Assembly: GCF_905404315.1 (NCBI RefSeq)
Contig: NC_066269.1
Coordinates: forward strand, 2,418,001-2,482,000
Origin: Leptidea sinapis
Lineage: Eukaryota > Arthropoda > Insecta > Lepidoptera > Pieridae
Direction of reading: 5' to 3'
DNA: 64,000 nucleotides
The position numbers were made by a program, and so were the translations under genes. Below the pieces are notes generated by a model that did no database searches, had not been told where the DNA came from, and saw only the letters and a list, made by a program, of their open reading frames with translations. Positions 12,227 to 24,084 of the stretch are shown here, in pieces (position 1 is the first letter of the stretch; each line of letters starts with the position of its first letter).

Positions 12227-12716
12227 ATTACTTACATAAAAAATTTAACACTTCAGAACTATTACAAATATTTAACATTAAAATGTTTATCTCCCAAAAA
12301 AAAAAAACGGGTCAGCTAGTAATATTATATGTGTGAATGTAAGTTTGTCTAAACAGCTCAAAAGATTTTCATGAAATTTAGTATAGAGAAAGAGAAGAGC
12401 TTGGGAAAGGACTTAGGCTTACTTTTATCTTGAATAAAATGCTAGGCGGGGCTAAAATAAGGGGCGGAAGTTTGTATGAAAGTACGTCATTATTGAAAAT
12501 AACTAAAAATTTTATTTAGGGAGTTGAGAAGAAATAAATAAATATTTGATCTAGAGTTTTTAAAATTTAGACCTATGTGTATTAACCACAGCAGTTTGTG
12601 GTGAATTATTTGCAAAGTGAATATATTAAAAGATAAAAAATGCTGCCCAAAGTAACTATTGAACTCGCGGGTAAATGCTTTTTTTATTATATTCTTTTGT
12701 AACAGGTAACCTACTC

Positions 12717-13007
12717 TAACGGCCGTTCCCAATATTCAGTCTATCTCTTACTTGAGATAAAAATCGTAACTATCGTTGACTTTTCTGTCCCAATAAACTT
12801 ATCGACGGTAACTCACCTTATCCGTACACGATGTCTGTCGATAGAAGTTTGTATGGAAATTTCAACGCGTCCCAATTTAAGGAGATAAGAATGTCTTATC
12901 GGGTATATTGGGACAGTTTCAGATTATTGACAGCTTACAGCAATTACTGACAGTAGAAGGAAGTAATATATCTCTATCTGTAGATAGTATATTGGGATCG
13001 GCCGTTA
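12717..13007. mobile_element. MITE, family A, copy 1
   Basis: Terminal inverted repeats: left end 'taacggccgttcccaatat', right end 'atattgggatcggccgtta'. They match with one mismatch over 19 bp. The interior has 'cagattattgacagct' and no coding frame. A second copy lies at 46,599-46,910 with diverged ends and many shared interior words. I see no clear target-site duplication. Confidence 0.8.
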
Positions 13008-13009
13008 GT

Positions 13010-13749
13010 CGTGTCTGCATCTCATTAAGCCTCAAAACAGTTGTTTGATTGCAGATATCCTCAGCCATATAATACCGAACAAAATATAATTCTGAAAACA
13101 CACTACCAACCTGCACGTGTTTGTCTATGGCCCGAACTGTCATGGGGCCAACAAATTGAAATTCAATATTAACTTTATTACTTAAATTGTTTTCCAAATC
13201 AAATCAAGATCACTTTATTCATGGAGGTCATGGAAATGACACTTATGAATGTCCAAAAAAATTTTTTTTTTAATTTACCGCCACTTCGTAAAGAGTTGAG
13301 CTAATAAGAAGAAGTGGCAAGAAACTCATTGCCACTCTTTTAAATCAATATTTACGTTTTCATCGTTTCAACAAATCATTTCAAGTGTATGCAGCAAAAA
13401 TATTCAAACGTCAAATAGTCAACGTCTTACACGAGTAAGACAAAAAAGTAAATGTAAATTAATACAAAAGTTATTGAGTGCTCAATCGAAAGCCGAAAAA
13501 TAAATTTAAACCTATAGGGACTACTAGGGACCATTCAAGAAGGCCTCACAGCACTAAAGTATGAAAAAATTAATATTTTTATTAGTGTTATGCCTACACA
13601 ATTTGTTATTTTAAAGTGATCTTCTTCAATTCTAGTATTAAATGTACAAATAAAACTAAACAAAAAAAAATACAAATTTTATAGACAGTGTGGGATTAGG
13701 TTTCGAACCTTCTCCTCTTAGGATCCGCCCCAGTGTTCTTACCTACTGG
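13010..13749. other. No gene seen
   Basis: Contains a segment at about 13,200-13,340 with 'gatcactttattcatggagg' and 'ggcaagaaactcattgccac' that looks like a retroelement 3' region. The rest is AT-rich and unclassified. Confidence 0.4.
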
Positions 13750-13905
13750 GCAAATGTCTAAAGGTGACGAGCGCAGTTGTAGTGCCGCTCAGAGTTTTTG
13801 GGGTTTTTCAAGAATCCTGAGCGGCACTGCATTGTAATGGGCAGGGCGTATCAATTATCATCAGCTGATTGTCCTGCTCGTCTCGCCCCTTATTGACATA
13901 AAAAA
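13750..13905 (+). repeat. Dispersed repeat, family C (3' half)
   Basis: Well-preserved 3' half: 'tgacgagcgcagttgtagtg', then 'aagaatcctgagcggcac' forming the family hairpin, then 'tgtcctgctcgtctcgcccc'. Confidence 0.7.
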
Positions 13906-14374
13906 ACAACTAATCCAATCGTCCAAATGACGCATACCTATTAAAAGTATGTTTGTGTGATACCAAGCCCCTACCATTTTATTAACAGCAAAGTGTACAC
14001 TCAAGTTTTCATCTAATCCTATCATTTATGTCACAGTTATAATAACACATATTTCAATTGAACTTTATATATTATTCATAAAATATATTGTATTGAGACC
14101 ATAGTGATATACTGAATTCACTGGAGCATATCATTGCGTAAAATGTCTGTTAACTCGATGACTATGTAAACTGTAAATTGGCCTACATTGAAATTTACGA
14201 ACAAACATTGTGAAATAAAACGGTCTCCTCCTGCATATGACTCCAGTACCTGTATAATAATAGTAAAGTAGATATTGTCACTGTGATGGGCAGATTAAAC
14301 AAAATAAAAACGAGTTAGCGAGCATATATTATACTTAGTTTCAATGACGTTCTACACAAATGTACATATCATTC

Positions 14375-14487
14375 GCAGTCTGATAGCGGCAACGCTCCTG
14401 TGATTCCTCTGGTGTTGCAAGAGAATGTGGGCGGCGGTGATCACTTAACACAATGACCCGTACGCTCGTTCGTCCTCCTTTTCCATA
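14375..14487 (+). mobile_element. Non-LTR retrotransposon 3' tail fragment
   Basis: Only the terminal segment with 'ggcaacgctcctgtgattcc', 'gggcggcggtgatcac' and 'cgtacgctcg' is present, as at the end of the 1,255 element. Confidence 0.65.
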
Positions 14488-14489
14488 CA

Positions 14490-15295
14490 AAAAAGGACAG
14501 AAAAGTTAGTAATATATTTAATAAAAACTAATAAATTAATTAATAAAAAATCAGTAAATAAATATAAATTCCACCTAGACACACGTGTGGAATCTAAGTG
14601 AATAGTTACTTTATGCAGTCTTCATTACTTATAAATAATGAAAATAAATAATAAATACAAAGTTCGACTAGATGACATAGTTGGGAGGCTATAAATAAGT
14701 ATATAAATATAAATAAGAAAAAAAAAACTAGGAGGCATGGCCGCAAATAAAAAAAAATAATATCATCAACAACACCATGTCAAGCGCAAATTAAGGAAAA
14801 TATGTGTCTCTTGGTAGTAAAACCCAATCATTAAAAATTCCAAGAAACTTATAAGCTTAAATAATTTCACAAGAGATGTTCCTCCGAGAAATCGTAAGGC
14901 CATAAGTCCCCACAAAATCATCGTTTCTTGATAACACCGAACGACGAATTGCTTCAGCAAATATTGCGCAAATCTGCGTCTGCGCACCTTCGCACTGTCT
15001 ACAGTGTGTTCTCTTTACATAATTAATAATATGTGCCTTGAATTAATTTTACATTATCCTCAAATATTATTGTATTTGTTATTCTCTTCAAGCAATGTTA
15101 CGTAAGATTTTCTCGATTGTGGTGTCCGAGATACAAACATGACAGAATATGAGGGCAAACAGCTGATCTAAATGACAATCAACGTCCAATCTAGAAAAGC
15201 CAAGGCATAATGTCTTTCCATCAAAAACGTAAAGCTCGAACAATAATATGTTACTCGTGACTCGTTCCCAAAGGAATTTGTGCGACTAAAGAAAC
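14490..15295. other. No gene seen
   Basis: AT-rich. A 73-codon minus-strand frame at 14,766-14,987 has no recognised domain or splice sites and is not called. Confidence 0.45.
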
Positions 15296-15296
15296 T

Positions 15297-15740
15297 TATC
15301 TTTATATATATATTTCTTGTGTGCGTGTGTATGTCACTGAACTCCTCCTAGACGGCTGGACCGATTTTGATGAATTTTTTTATGTGAGTTCAAGGGGAAT
15401 CGAGGATGGTTTAGATTCACAATTGAACTACCTCCTAAACGGCTGGATCGATTTTGATGATATTTTTGTGTGTTCCAGTGAATTTGAGATTGGTGTTTGT
15501 CTTCAGGTGGATTCGAAAATGGTTTAGATTCACAATTAAACTACCTCCTAAACGGCTGGACTGATTATGATGACTTTTTTGTTTGTTTTAGTGAATTTGA
15601 GATTGGTTTAGATTCTCAATTCCGCCCATATAATATAATTCTCCTGCTCATGTGTATGTTAGTGAACTGCTCCTAAGGACTGGACCGATTTTTCAAATTT
15701 AAGACATGTGTACAGGACAACGTCTGTTGGGTCCACTAGT
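15297..15740 (+). mobile_element. Helitron-like non-autonomous element
   Basis: Starts A|TCTTTATATATATATTTC and ends 'gggtccaCTAG|T'. Closely related to the 11,508 element, but the internal unit with 'cctcctaaacggctgga' is present once more, so the copies differ in tandem unit number. Confidence 0.6.
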
Positions 15741-15884
15741 TTTGTATAATATAAAGTAGGCATATTAATTGGTCACAATTTGATTTTGATTTGTTTTTAC
15801 TATTAACTCTAATCTTTAATATGTCATTTTATTTTTTATTTATATTGCGTTTTATTATTTCCTTTTATAATTTATTTCTATGTA

Positions 15885-16160
15885 TGTCACGACCTCTCGC
15901 GTTCCGTGCGAGTACTCTTCCAACTGAGCTAACCGTTCCTGAGTGAAGTATCGTCATAAAATCTTGTATGGTTTGTTAAACTCTCAGATTGTGGCTTCAT
16001 CAAACAATTGTAAAGTATATCCTGTAGATAAAGCCACAACCCGAGAGTTGAACAAAGCATACAAGATTTTATGTTCATAACATTTTGTTTTCAAATTTTA
16101 TTTGTGTATTAATCTCAGAAGTGAGGGTTATCACTTTAAAAATATAACAAATTATTATTT
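15885..16160. repeat. tRNA-derived SINE A, inverted pair with long foldback
   Basis: A minus-strand tRNA-like head at about 15,890-15,945 is followed by a foldback. The arm from about 15,955 ('ataaaatcttgtatgg', 'ttgtggcttcatc') is mirrored by 'gataaagccacaac' and 'catacaagattttat' ending near 16,070. A plus-oriented SINE tail follows ('cccagaa'-type region, then 'taacaaattatt'). Confidence 0.7.
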
Positions 16161-16390
16161 ATATGTGTATTCGTTCACAGTCTTCGTTCCTTTATTAACT
16201 ATATTAAAGAATGTTTGATGTATCATGATGTGGTTATTCCATATAAATAAACAACGGGATCTTATTTAAAATTAAAATATATTCTAACATTCTTCTTGAA
16301 TAGCCTATATCTTTACTGTCCCATTCAGACAAAGGTCATACTACGATGAACCCTGTTGCAATTGAGAATGGGCCAGACATTATACAAATT

Positions 16391-16740
16391 ACTAGTTGAC
16401 CCGATAGACGTTATTCTGTACATAATAAATAAAGTACTGTTTTTTATGAATTTCTCAATAATATTTCATAACATAAAGAATTATTTTGTAAAATATGCTC
16501 TACTGTTGATGAATGAAATTGTTTCACAACAGAACTGTCAAACCGTGCGCCAATAAATTCTTTCATTAAAAATATTATTATGTCCACACAAAATAAATAT
16601 TGGAAATAAAAATAATTATGGGTCCTATCGCTCAAGTTGGACTAAACTGCACTCCATGAAGTAATCTCCATTATAATCCGTTCATTAGTTTAGGAGTTCT
16701 CTGGAAACAAACATCGGGACACTGGATTTATATATATATT
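16391..16740 (-). mobile_element. Helitron-like non-autonomous element
   Basis: On the plus strand it opens 'aCTAGttgacccgatagacg' and closes near 'tttatatatatat', i.e. a minus-strand copy related to 46,118-46,495 (shared 'gttattctgta', 'aataaataaa', 'ttcacaacagaactgtcaa'). Confidence 0.55.
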
Positions 16741-17065
16741 TTATTTATGTAAATAAGGGACGAGACGAGCAGGACGTTCAGCTGATGGTAATTGATACGC
16801 CCTTCCCATTACAATGCAGTGCCGCTCAGAATTATTGAAAAACCCTAAAATTCTGAGCGGCACTACAACTGCGCTCGTTACCTTGAGACATAAGATGTTA
16901 CGTCTCATTTGCCCAGTAATTTCACTAGCTACGGCGCCCTTCAGACCGAAACACAGTAATGCTTTCACATTACTGTTTCACGACAGAAATAGGCGCCGTT
17001 GTGGTACCCATAATCTAGCCGGCAACCTGTGCATAGGAGCCTCCCCGCTGGTGATTTTCTGTCAA
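16741..17065 (-). repeat. Dispersed repeat, family C (near full length)
   Basis: The best minus-strand copy. It begins 'gggacgagacgagcaggac', contains the hairpin arms 'cagtgccgctcagaatt' and 'aattctgagcggcactac', and ends near 'ggagcctccccgctgg'. It abuts the Helitron-like element to its left. Confidence 0.75.
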
Positions 17066-17449
17066 TTTTTCAAAAAGTATATTATCAACACAAAATAAGT
17101 AGTCCACCACACAAGTATAAGACTTACATGGCTTTAGCGTGATCAACGCTTGAGAAAAGAATGAGTAAATAGTTGCAAAATCAGTTCTAATGTATTTATG
17201 GAAGGTATAAAGTTGCGTAATTATGATGCAAGGAGAAATGGCCACCGTTAAGTACGGCATCGCAGGCTATTTTCGTATCACAGAACCTGCGCGGCAAGTT
17301 TCGAGCGAGTTACACAGCCTCCTTACTTTGTGCCTATTTTAGAACATAGAATTATTTAAGTTTTTCTGTCACTACGCAAGGTTTCGCAAGCTCAACAAAA
17401 ATGCTTCATATCTGGTATTGCTTGATATATGAGCACAGAAATAACTCTG

Positions 17450-17628
17450 TTGGCGACCCATGTAGTCCAGTGGTTAACAGACCCTGCCTATTTAGCTAGA
17501 GGTTTCGAATCCCGGTAGTTGCAAAAATTTATTATATGATGATTATGGAAGTTTGCATGTATTTATAAGTATGTATATCGTATTAAATATATTGTTGTCT
17601 TGCACCCATAGTACAGACTAGCGGGACT
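17450..17628 (+). repeat. tRNA-derived SINE B
   Basis: tRNA-like head: box A in 'gtagtccagtggttaac', box B 'ggtttcgaatcccgg'. The body has 'tgtatttataagtatgtat', 'tattaaatatattgttgtct' and 'tgcacccatagtacag'. Further copies are at 21,750 (+), 24,395 (+) and 42,605 (-). Confidence 0.8.
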
Positions 17629-17629
17629 T

Positions 17630-17850
17630 TGCGGGAGCGGGTTCCGTCCTAGCGCTCTTCCACTGAGCCCACCGTTCGAGTGATGTGTGGTTCATATATC
17701 TTGGTATGTCATCTTCAACTCTTCAGTGATTGGTTCAAGTTCAAGAGGTCGTGGGTTCGAGTCTCGGATCGTTCATAAATTTTGGTTCCAAATTTAATTT
17801 AATAAATCCCAGAAATGAGGGATATCACTTTAAAAATATAAAATGATGTG
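17630..17850. repeat. tRNA-derived SINE A, inverted pair
   Basis: Minus-strand head ('gcgctcttccactgagccca') then a plus-strand copy ('gaggtcgtgggttcgagtct') with tail 'tcactttaaaaatata'. It has the same opposed order as 2,878 and 15,885. Inserted directly after a SINE B copy. Confidence 0.65.
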
Positions 17851-18068
17851 TAGTAAATATACTTACTTACTTCATGAAATCACATTGAGTATAGTAATTA
17901 TCGCTATAAGCATTGTAATGTTGTAAATACATTTTCCGTTTAAAAAAAAACAATTTTATACAAATAAATAGTATTAAAAATTATAATGATAACAAATAAT
18001 AATTAAAATAAGTAGCAAGTTAGTACTGAAATGACTGAAACTTGATAAATATTTGATTATATAATATA

Positions 18069-18315
18069 CAGGATGTAATCATTAAGTGTGACCAGGCGAT
18101 TATTCTCTGAACTATTACAGATATCAAAAAACTTTAACTAAATGTTTGGGAGTGTTTAATAATTATAAATATTTTGGATACTTCTCCTTTGATTTTTAAA
18201 AAGATTTTTATTCATGTCATTTGACTGATTAGAAAACCCATATCAGTACAAAGTTTTTTCATATCTGTAATCGTTACGAAATAATAGCCTGGTCACACTA
18301 AATGATTACATCCTG
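18069..18315. mobile_element. MITE, family B, TA target site (Tc1/mariner type)
   Basis: About 247 bp bounded by TA on both sides. The left terminus 'caggatgtaatcattaagtg' is mirrored by the right terminus, whose complement reads 'caggatgtaatcatttagtg'. The similarity continues inward ('tgaccaggcgattatt' against the complement of 'aataatagcctggtca'). Ends, TA target and lack of a reading frame indicate a Tc1/mariner-superfamily MITE. Confidence 0.85.
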
Positions 18316-18654
18316 TATAATTTAAAGTAAAATCTTACTTTCTTGAATTACGTTTAAAATTAAATTTTTAAATAACATCGACAACTGAACTGAATTAATT
18401 CGGAAGTTAAGCAAGAAAAATATATTCTCGAAACTAAATACGATATGAAGGTTGCGAAATTATGTGCGGCAAGTGAAACTCGACATCATACTCATCGCAG
18501 TTATGTGGGTATTGGACCCTTATACTCATTATCTCTACGTTTAAAATTGCGTGTTTCCGTTAATTACAATATTTATTCTATGAAAAACTTTCGAAAATAA
18601 AAAAAATAGAATTCCTTTTTAATAGTAATCCAATTCTGATTTATTTATTATATA

Positions 18655-18985
18655 TTTTACCAGTGCGAGGCTATTTTGCAAAGGATGCCGGCTAGATTAT
18701 TGGTACCACAATGGCGCCTATTCTAATGTGTAAGCATTACTGTGTTTCGGTCTGAAGGGCGCCGTCGCTAGTGAAATTACTAAGCAAATGAGACTTAACA
18801 TCTTATGTCTCAAGGTGACGAGCGCAATTGTAGTGCCGCTCATAATTTTTGTGTTTTTCATGAATCCTGAGTGGCACTACATTGTAATGACCAGGACGTA
18901 TAAATTACCATCAGCTAAACATTCTGCTAGCCGGCATCCAGTACATAGGAGCCTCCCACTGGTAAAAGACCTTTGCACGACACGC
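18655..18985 (+). repeat. Dispersed repeat, family C (near full length)
   Basis: Starts 'taccagtgcgaggctattt' and contains 'gatgccggctagattatt', 'ggcgcc', 'gtgtttcggtctgaagggc' and the hairpin at about 18,832-18,880. It ends near 'cattctgctagccgg'. Confidence 0.7.
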
Positions 18986-18999
18986 TATTAATTAGTATA

Positions 19000-19639
19000 T
19001 CATCCCCACCAACTGGATGAGTGGCTCAGCCTTGCCCAGTTCCACGAGGCGAAAGACAACGTTAAATATCTTGAAATTTCAGAAAAGTCTGGGAATTTTT
19101 GTTGTGTTTTTAATGGGATTAAAAGATCGCAGCAGTTCTAGCTTTTTGCGGAAATAATTTTCTATAAGTAAAATAGTTTAAACTAGAAATCATTGACTTC
19201 TTTATATTACAACCGACGTGCTATTTACTCGTTCGACTGTTTTATAAAAAATCTATTAGCATGCCGTTTGAAATCCGGTTTGATTGTTATGGCCAAGAAT
19301 GCGTACGTAGTCATGCTGAGATCATATCTTTGCTTTATTTTAGAAAACATACAAGGAAATATTTTTAAACGAGTAACTTATAATCTTATATGATAGAAAG
19401 AAAGAAAGAAACACTACACGTAATATAAATAGATAAAAGTATAAAACAAAACAAAAAAGAACTTATTTAAATACTAATCGATTTAGTATTGGTGAGTTCC
19501 TGTGCAGTGCAAGAAATGAGTCCACGATAATAATAGCTCTATCATAATAAAAATAAGAATCAGCCTTTATTAATTCCAAACATCTTTAAAACATATTATC
19601 TTAAGACTATGCGTATATAAAAGTTATGTTATTGGATCC
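19000..19639. other. No gene seen
   Basis: AT-rich. It includes a short (gaaa)n tract near 19,397. No exon-like sequence was recognised. Confidence 0.45.
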
Positions 19640-19870
19640 CCACTCTAAGTATAGGCTTCCTCCAACTTAATCCAATGTATCACTCTTCTATGCTTAACTC
19701 TCCATTCTTTTCCTGCCCTTCCTATTATTTCATCAACCCATCTGTTTCTTGGGCGGACTCATTTTCTTTTGCCAAATTGTCGTCTCAACTATCCATCTTT
19801 TATCCATGAATCTTGCCATATGACCTGCCCAGCGCCGCTTTTGTGTTATAGCTTACTTAAGAGCATCTTT
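19640..19870 (-). mobile_element. Non-LTR retrotransposon RT C-terminal remnant
   Basis: Minus-strand translation, with frameshifts, gives the RRWAGHMARFMDKRW pattern, then an RNRWVDEI-like piece, KEWRVKHRRVIHWIKLEEAY and a stop. This is the usual C-terminal end of endonuclease/reverse transcriptase elements. No catalytic part remains. Confidence 0.7.
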
Positions 19871-20274
19871 GTTTTGTTTTTTTTTTAATTTTTCACTTCC
19901 AATCTTTTGCATTTTTCCTTTTTTCAACAGACTCCTTACTTAACTATAAAGATAGCTCTACTCGTATTACTTAGCTATAAAGGAATACACTTAAGTCATT
20001 CTCCATTTTATGTGAAAACAATACCTAGACAAAGGAATCTAATGTCATAAACGACGATATAGAAAATATAAGAGTACCTACATGAATATCCAAGGTGAAA
20101 GCAAATAAGAATTAAAGTAGGCATGATCATTAAGATAGATAAGGTAAAACTCAGGCGTCATTTCGTAAGGGATAAAAAAAAGTGTAATAAATATATTAAG
20201 ACTACCACGACTAGGCTAGACTAGACCATGAAATAGGATTTTTTCGTGGTGGTGGATAAGACTAAAACAAGTTC

Positions 20275-20455
20275 TTTAATATAGAAACTCCTTAATCAAA
20301 TCAAAGATGTTAAGAGATCGCCGCCGCCCACATACATGCTCTTGTAGCACCAGAGGAACTACCGGAGAGTTGCCGGCCTTCTGAAAGGTATACGCGCTTT
20401 TTTGAAGGTTCCCATGTCGTATCGTCTCGGAGACACCGCAACAAGAAGCGTAGAA
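20275..20455 (-). mobile_element. Non-LTR retrotransposon 3' remnant
   Basis: Complement of the 1,255 element tail. The minus-strand frame gives TTWEPSKKRVYL and then 'ggccggcaactctccg'. A SINE-like segment with 'gacacgtgtttcgcctctac' follows at about 20,515-20,550. Confidence 0.6.
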
Positions 20456-20559
20456 TGTTATGGACAAAAATGTTATCTTTAGTATAAATTCCGCTTCTAT
20501 TTGTCTTCAATCAATTCGACACGTGTTTCGCCTCTACACGAGGCATCTTTCACTCAAGG

Positions 20560-21264
20560 TAACTCAAAAAAAATTAATTATATTTTCTTATTCAGTAAAT
20601 TTTCTAAACTATAAATGAATGAAAGAACTTCCGGGGCAATAGCCAGTATGTAACAAATGGATAATCACCTATTTAATGAAAGGGAAATGTGAAAGTTATC
20701 ATAATGTTATTAGAAAGCAAATCTCACAACGTAAATGAGGGCAGCGTGTGTCAGTTAGTGCGCTATTGTGTCATCTGGCGACTGTCGAGTGTCGACCGAG
20801 CTCTAACTGAGTACTTGATCTTCAATGTATCGCTCCACTTTAGACCACAGACATAATATACTAGCGTATTAACGACCTGATAGTCCGATAATGCGCACTG
20901 ACCTGTATAAATACCCTTGGACAGGCTGTTCCATATGTTTGACAGCAAATTTTTTGTGCCTATTTGAAGCGCCACTCGCGAGCGTCCAGAGAACCAATAT
21001 TGACATATAATACAAATGGCTATGAAAGAACGCACAATACTCTGAAGTATTGTTACATTTTGAATTAATTCAGTTCGTATTCCGTGTTATTAATACTTTA
21101 AGAATCAACGTAATAAAGTACACATTTTTTTGTAAATAGTTTCCCACCATCTATGTTGTCCACTAGGTTGTCATCACTAGTTTTAGTACCGCAGACTCTC
21201 GCTACATGGTCAACAGCGCCAAAATGGGCTATATCAAACAGGCACAAAAGTTTTGTAAAGAAAT
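20560..21264. other. No gene seen
   Basis: Less AT-rich than its surroundings at 20,750-21,030, with a 90-codon minus-strand frame (20,763-21,035). I recognise no domain and see no paired splice sites, so no gene is called. Confidence 0.4.
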
Positions 21265-21405
21265 AAAAAAAAGAGTTCCCACTGACTTTCTTGCTTCGTC
21301 CTTCTCAGGTCGGAGGCATACATTTTCGAAAAGACGGATAAGTTTTTGACATTCAATATGTGTTTTAAAATCCAATTATGTATAAAATATATGAATTTGA
21401 ATTTA
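21265..21405 (+). repeat. Dispersed repeat, family L (3' end)
   Basis: Plus-strand fragment with 'tccttctcaggtcggaggca', 'gtttttgacattcaatatgt' and a final 'gaatttgaattta' run, the family's 3' terminus. Confidence 0.55.
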
Positions 21406-21749
21406 GTGCGATTTTAAACATTACATTGTCACATGGCGAATATCATTTACATTTTTAAAACACATTCAATATGCAAAAGGAAATGGTTATACTACCTTAA
21501 TCAATTTTGTATCAGCTAAAAGTAATTTGCTACCCACATATAGATAGATCTAAATAATAAAACATTGACTTTTAAGTATTTATGTACCTACTTTGCTTAT
21601 TGACGTCAAACAGATGAAAGCGAATGAAATGTCTTTAATTTTTTATTAGAAAAAATGACTCAGGTTTCTTGATTGCACTCAATAGGCCAGTAAAATAGAA
21701 TTTATTCTAAAATGTATTCAACATTCACCTCTCTCTCTATATTCCCATG

Positions 21750-21904
21750 ACGACCCATGTAGCCCAGTGGTAAGTGACCTCGCTTGCAGAGCTCCGGGTA
21801 GGTGCTTATATGATGAATATGGATGTTTGCTTCCGAGTCATGGATGGATTATATGTATTCATGTATGTTTAAGTAAGTATATTGTATTAAATATATCGTT
21901 GTCT
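21750..21904 (+). repeat. tRNA-derived SINE B, 5' part (interrupted)
   Basis: tRNA-like head starting 'gacccatgtagcccagtgg' and body up to 'aatatatcgttgtct', where a retrotransposon insertion splits it. The SINE resumes at 22,258. Confidence 0.8.
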
Positions 21905-22257
21905 ATGATGTTAAGTTATGCAATGCTCGTAGTTTCCCTGCGAAATTGAATCAGAAATGAGGAGAACCGTAGGAGAACCAAAGTTACCGACATAGCATAA
22001 ATGATTGCGAAACTGAATTGGTAGTGGGCAGGGCACATAGTTCGACGGACAGATGGCCGTTGGGGCAGTAAAATCCTCGAATGGCGGCCACGTACTGGAA
22101 GACGCAGTGTTGGTAGGCTCCCCACAAGATGGACCGACCATCTGGTCAAGATCGCCGGAATACATTGGATGAGAGCAGTGCAGGACCGATCGTCGTGGAA
22201 ATCTTTGGGGGAAGCTTTTGTCCAGAAGTGGACGTTATCCGGCTGATGATGATGATG
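21905..22257 (+). mobile_element. RTE-like retrotransposon 3' insertion
   Basis: A 5'-truncated RTE-like tail. Across frameshifts the plus strand encodes RNEE, RTKVTDIA, LEWRPRTGRRSVG, PTRWTDDL, DRSSWKSLGEAFVQKW and a stop, followed by the (tgatga)n terminus. It is flanked by the 9-bp duplication 'tcgttgtct' at 21,896-21,904 and 22,258-22,266, taken from the SINE B it interrupts. The long minus-strand open frame over this segment is an antisense shadow. Confidence 0.85.
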
Positions 22258-22340
22258 TCGTTGTCTTGCACCCATTGTACAGCCTATGCCTAGACTAGCG
22301 GGCCACGATATATTCACCCTGAGTGAAGCCCGAGCATTAT
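22258..22340 (+). repeat. tRNA-derived SINE B, 3' part
   Basis: Resumes with the duplicated 'tcgttgtct', then 'tgcacccattgtacag' and 'ctatgcctagactagcggg', completing the SINE opened at 21,750. Confidence 0.75.
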
Positions 22341-24084
22341 TATTTTAGCGGGAGAAATATAGGAGAGACCTCATATTTTATTTTTTCATCTATCAGAAAG
22401 ATAGCATTTTCTAATTAAGGCGAGGTAATTGTTTACTTTACTCGATAGGTCGAGTCTTGGTGCTCGACAAAGATTAATTAAGAGGGTTGACGCAATATGG
22501 TCAATAGAATGGACGTCATTTTCGCCTTTCCGGAATTTCTAAGGACATACGATGGACGTATTATTTTAAAAATAGACATACACACAGAACAGGTAAAAGA
22601 CATCCGTTCGGTGAATTTACATAATATTAGCGTATAGACAAATAAGGCGTGAGAGGGAGAAGAACATTTCTAACGGAGATACAGCAAGATAGAAAGGGAA
22701 AGCAAATCTATTGTTACTGTGACCGATTATGATTGATAAGTCGTAAACAGTCAGCAACATTAGGTCCTTAGTACTTAGTACCTTGAATATTACTAACGCA
22801 CCTATTGACAAATATCATGCATTATAGCTATACATATTAATAACTTCAATCAAATCTGGGGATTGTAATATGGATCTTATAATATGACAAATTAGAATGG
22901 CGCGTAAGACGCTCAATGACTTTGACAGTCGCGCTATAAAAACTGAAAGAAGCCCATTGTCTACGGTCCGACGCCATTTTGATAATTATCTGTGTTCTAG
23001 AAAAGTATTATACAATTGATAATTATTTACAGTAATTGGAGCAATTTTCTGTTTGGTAATTCTGGTTATTTTTGCGAAATTATTTAACTCTCACATCTCT
23101 GGTGTACTGAGGTACTATTATATATTCTTTGCCAGAGGCATCGCATGAGCGTTGTTGTATATGCCATTTAAAAATATTTTGAATAAGTTTATAATATATA
23201 CCTACGTAGTCTATATTTAGCGAGGTTATGATAATGAATACAATTCATAGTTATTCGTGCGTGATGTAGTATGGGTAAATAATTATTTAATTAGGGAGCT
23301 GTGCCCTCATGAACCCGTGTAAGACGGCTGGTCCCATATCCCCCGGGGCGGATTCGACCAATCACAATGTTACACGAAGACTAGGGTATGTAATTTTACT
23401 CCTTGAAATCAAAAATATTCCTTGGATATTTTCGTGTCCGTTTCTCCAATGTACTTGCGGAGTACCCTATGTTGGTATTGTTATCGTAGGGTTTAAAAGT
23501 GAATAATTTACGAAGAGTGGACGAATGTAAAAACCGACAAAATCCATGGTCCATTGTTTCTTCTAACGTACCATGAAATGCCATAACAATTGACTTTTGT
23601 AGGATAATAGAGTGAAATGTCAAATATTGACAGCTTGTTTATTTTTATTCGTCTTTTAAGTGACATTTCTGCCCTGACATCTGTTATTCTCAGTATAACC
23701 TTTTAGACCGCAAAATTTTATGGAAAAGGATCACCGCCGCCCACATTCTCTTGCAACACCTTCCTCCGTCGATCGTACATGTGAACCCAGCCTACGCCAG
23801 GTATAACAAACATTATTTCTAATGAAGTTTACCGTAAAATCAGTATTTGTATAGCGTTAGTGCTTAATTCAATATCAACACGCGACTGTGTACAATGACA
23901 TACAAACAATCGCGGTCTAAGAATGTTTACCACCTTAAAGCCTTATAAATAAACTTGGTATAAAGTTATACCTGATAATAAACCTAGAATACGCAAAATG
24001 TTTGCAAACAGACATTTTGCTTATGATTGGTTTATTCTTCGAAAACTTCAGAATTATCATTGTATTGAGAATATTGTTAGAAAT
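22341..24084. other. No gene seen
   Basis: No supported exon. A GC-richer stretch at about 23,290-23,400 ('gtaagacggctggtcccata') looks repeat-like but I cannot place it. A piece of retrotransposon tail ('ccgcccacattctcttgcaa') lies at 23,737. A 50-bp segment at about 23,990-24,040 ('cagacattttgcttatgatt') is shared with about 32,870-32,915. Confidence 0.45.

Noticed and set aside
21916..22317. 133-codon minus-strand open frame
   Set aside because: It is the antisense of the RTE-like 3' coding tail on the plus strand.
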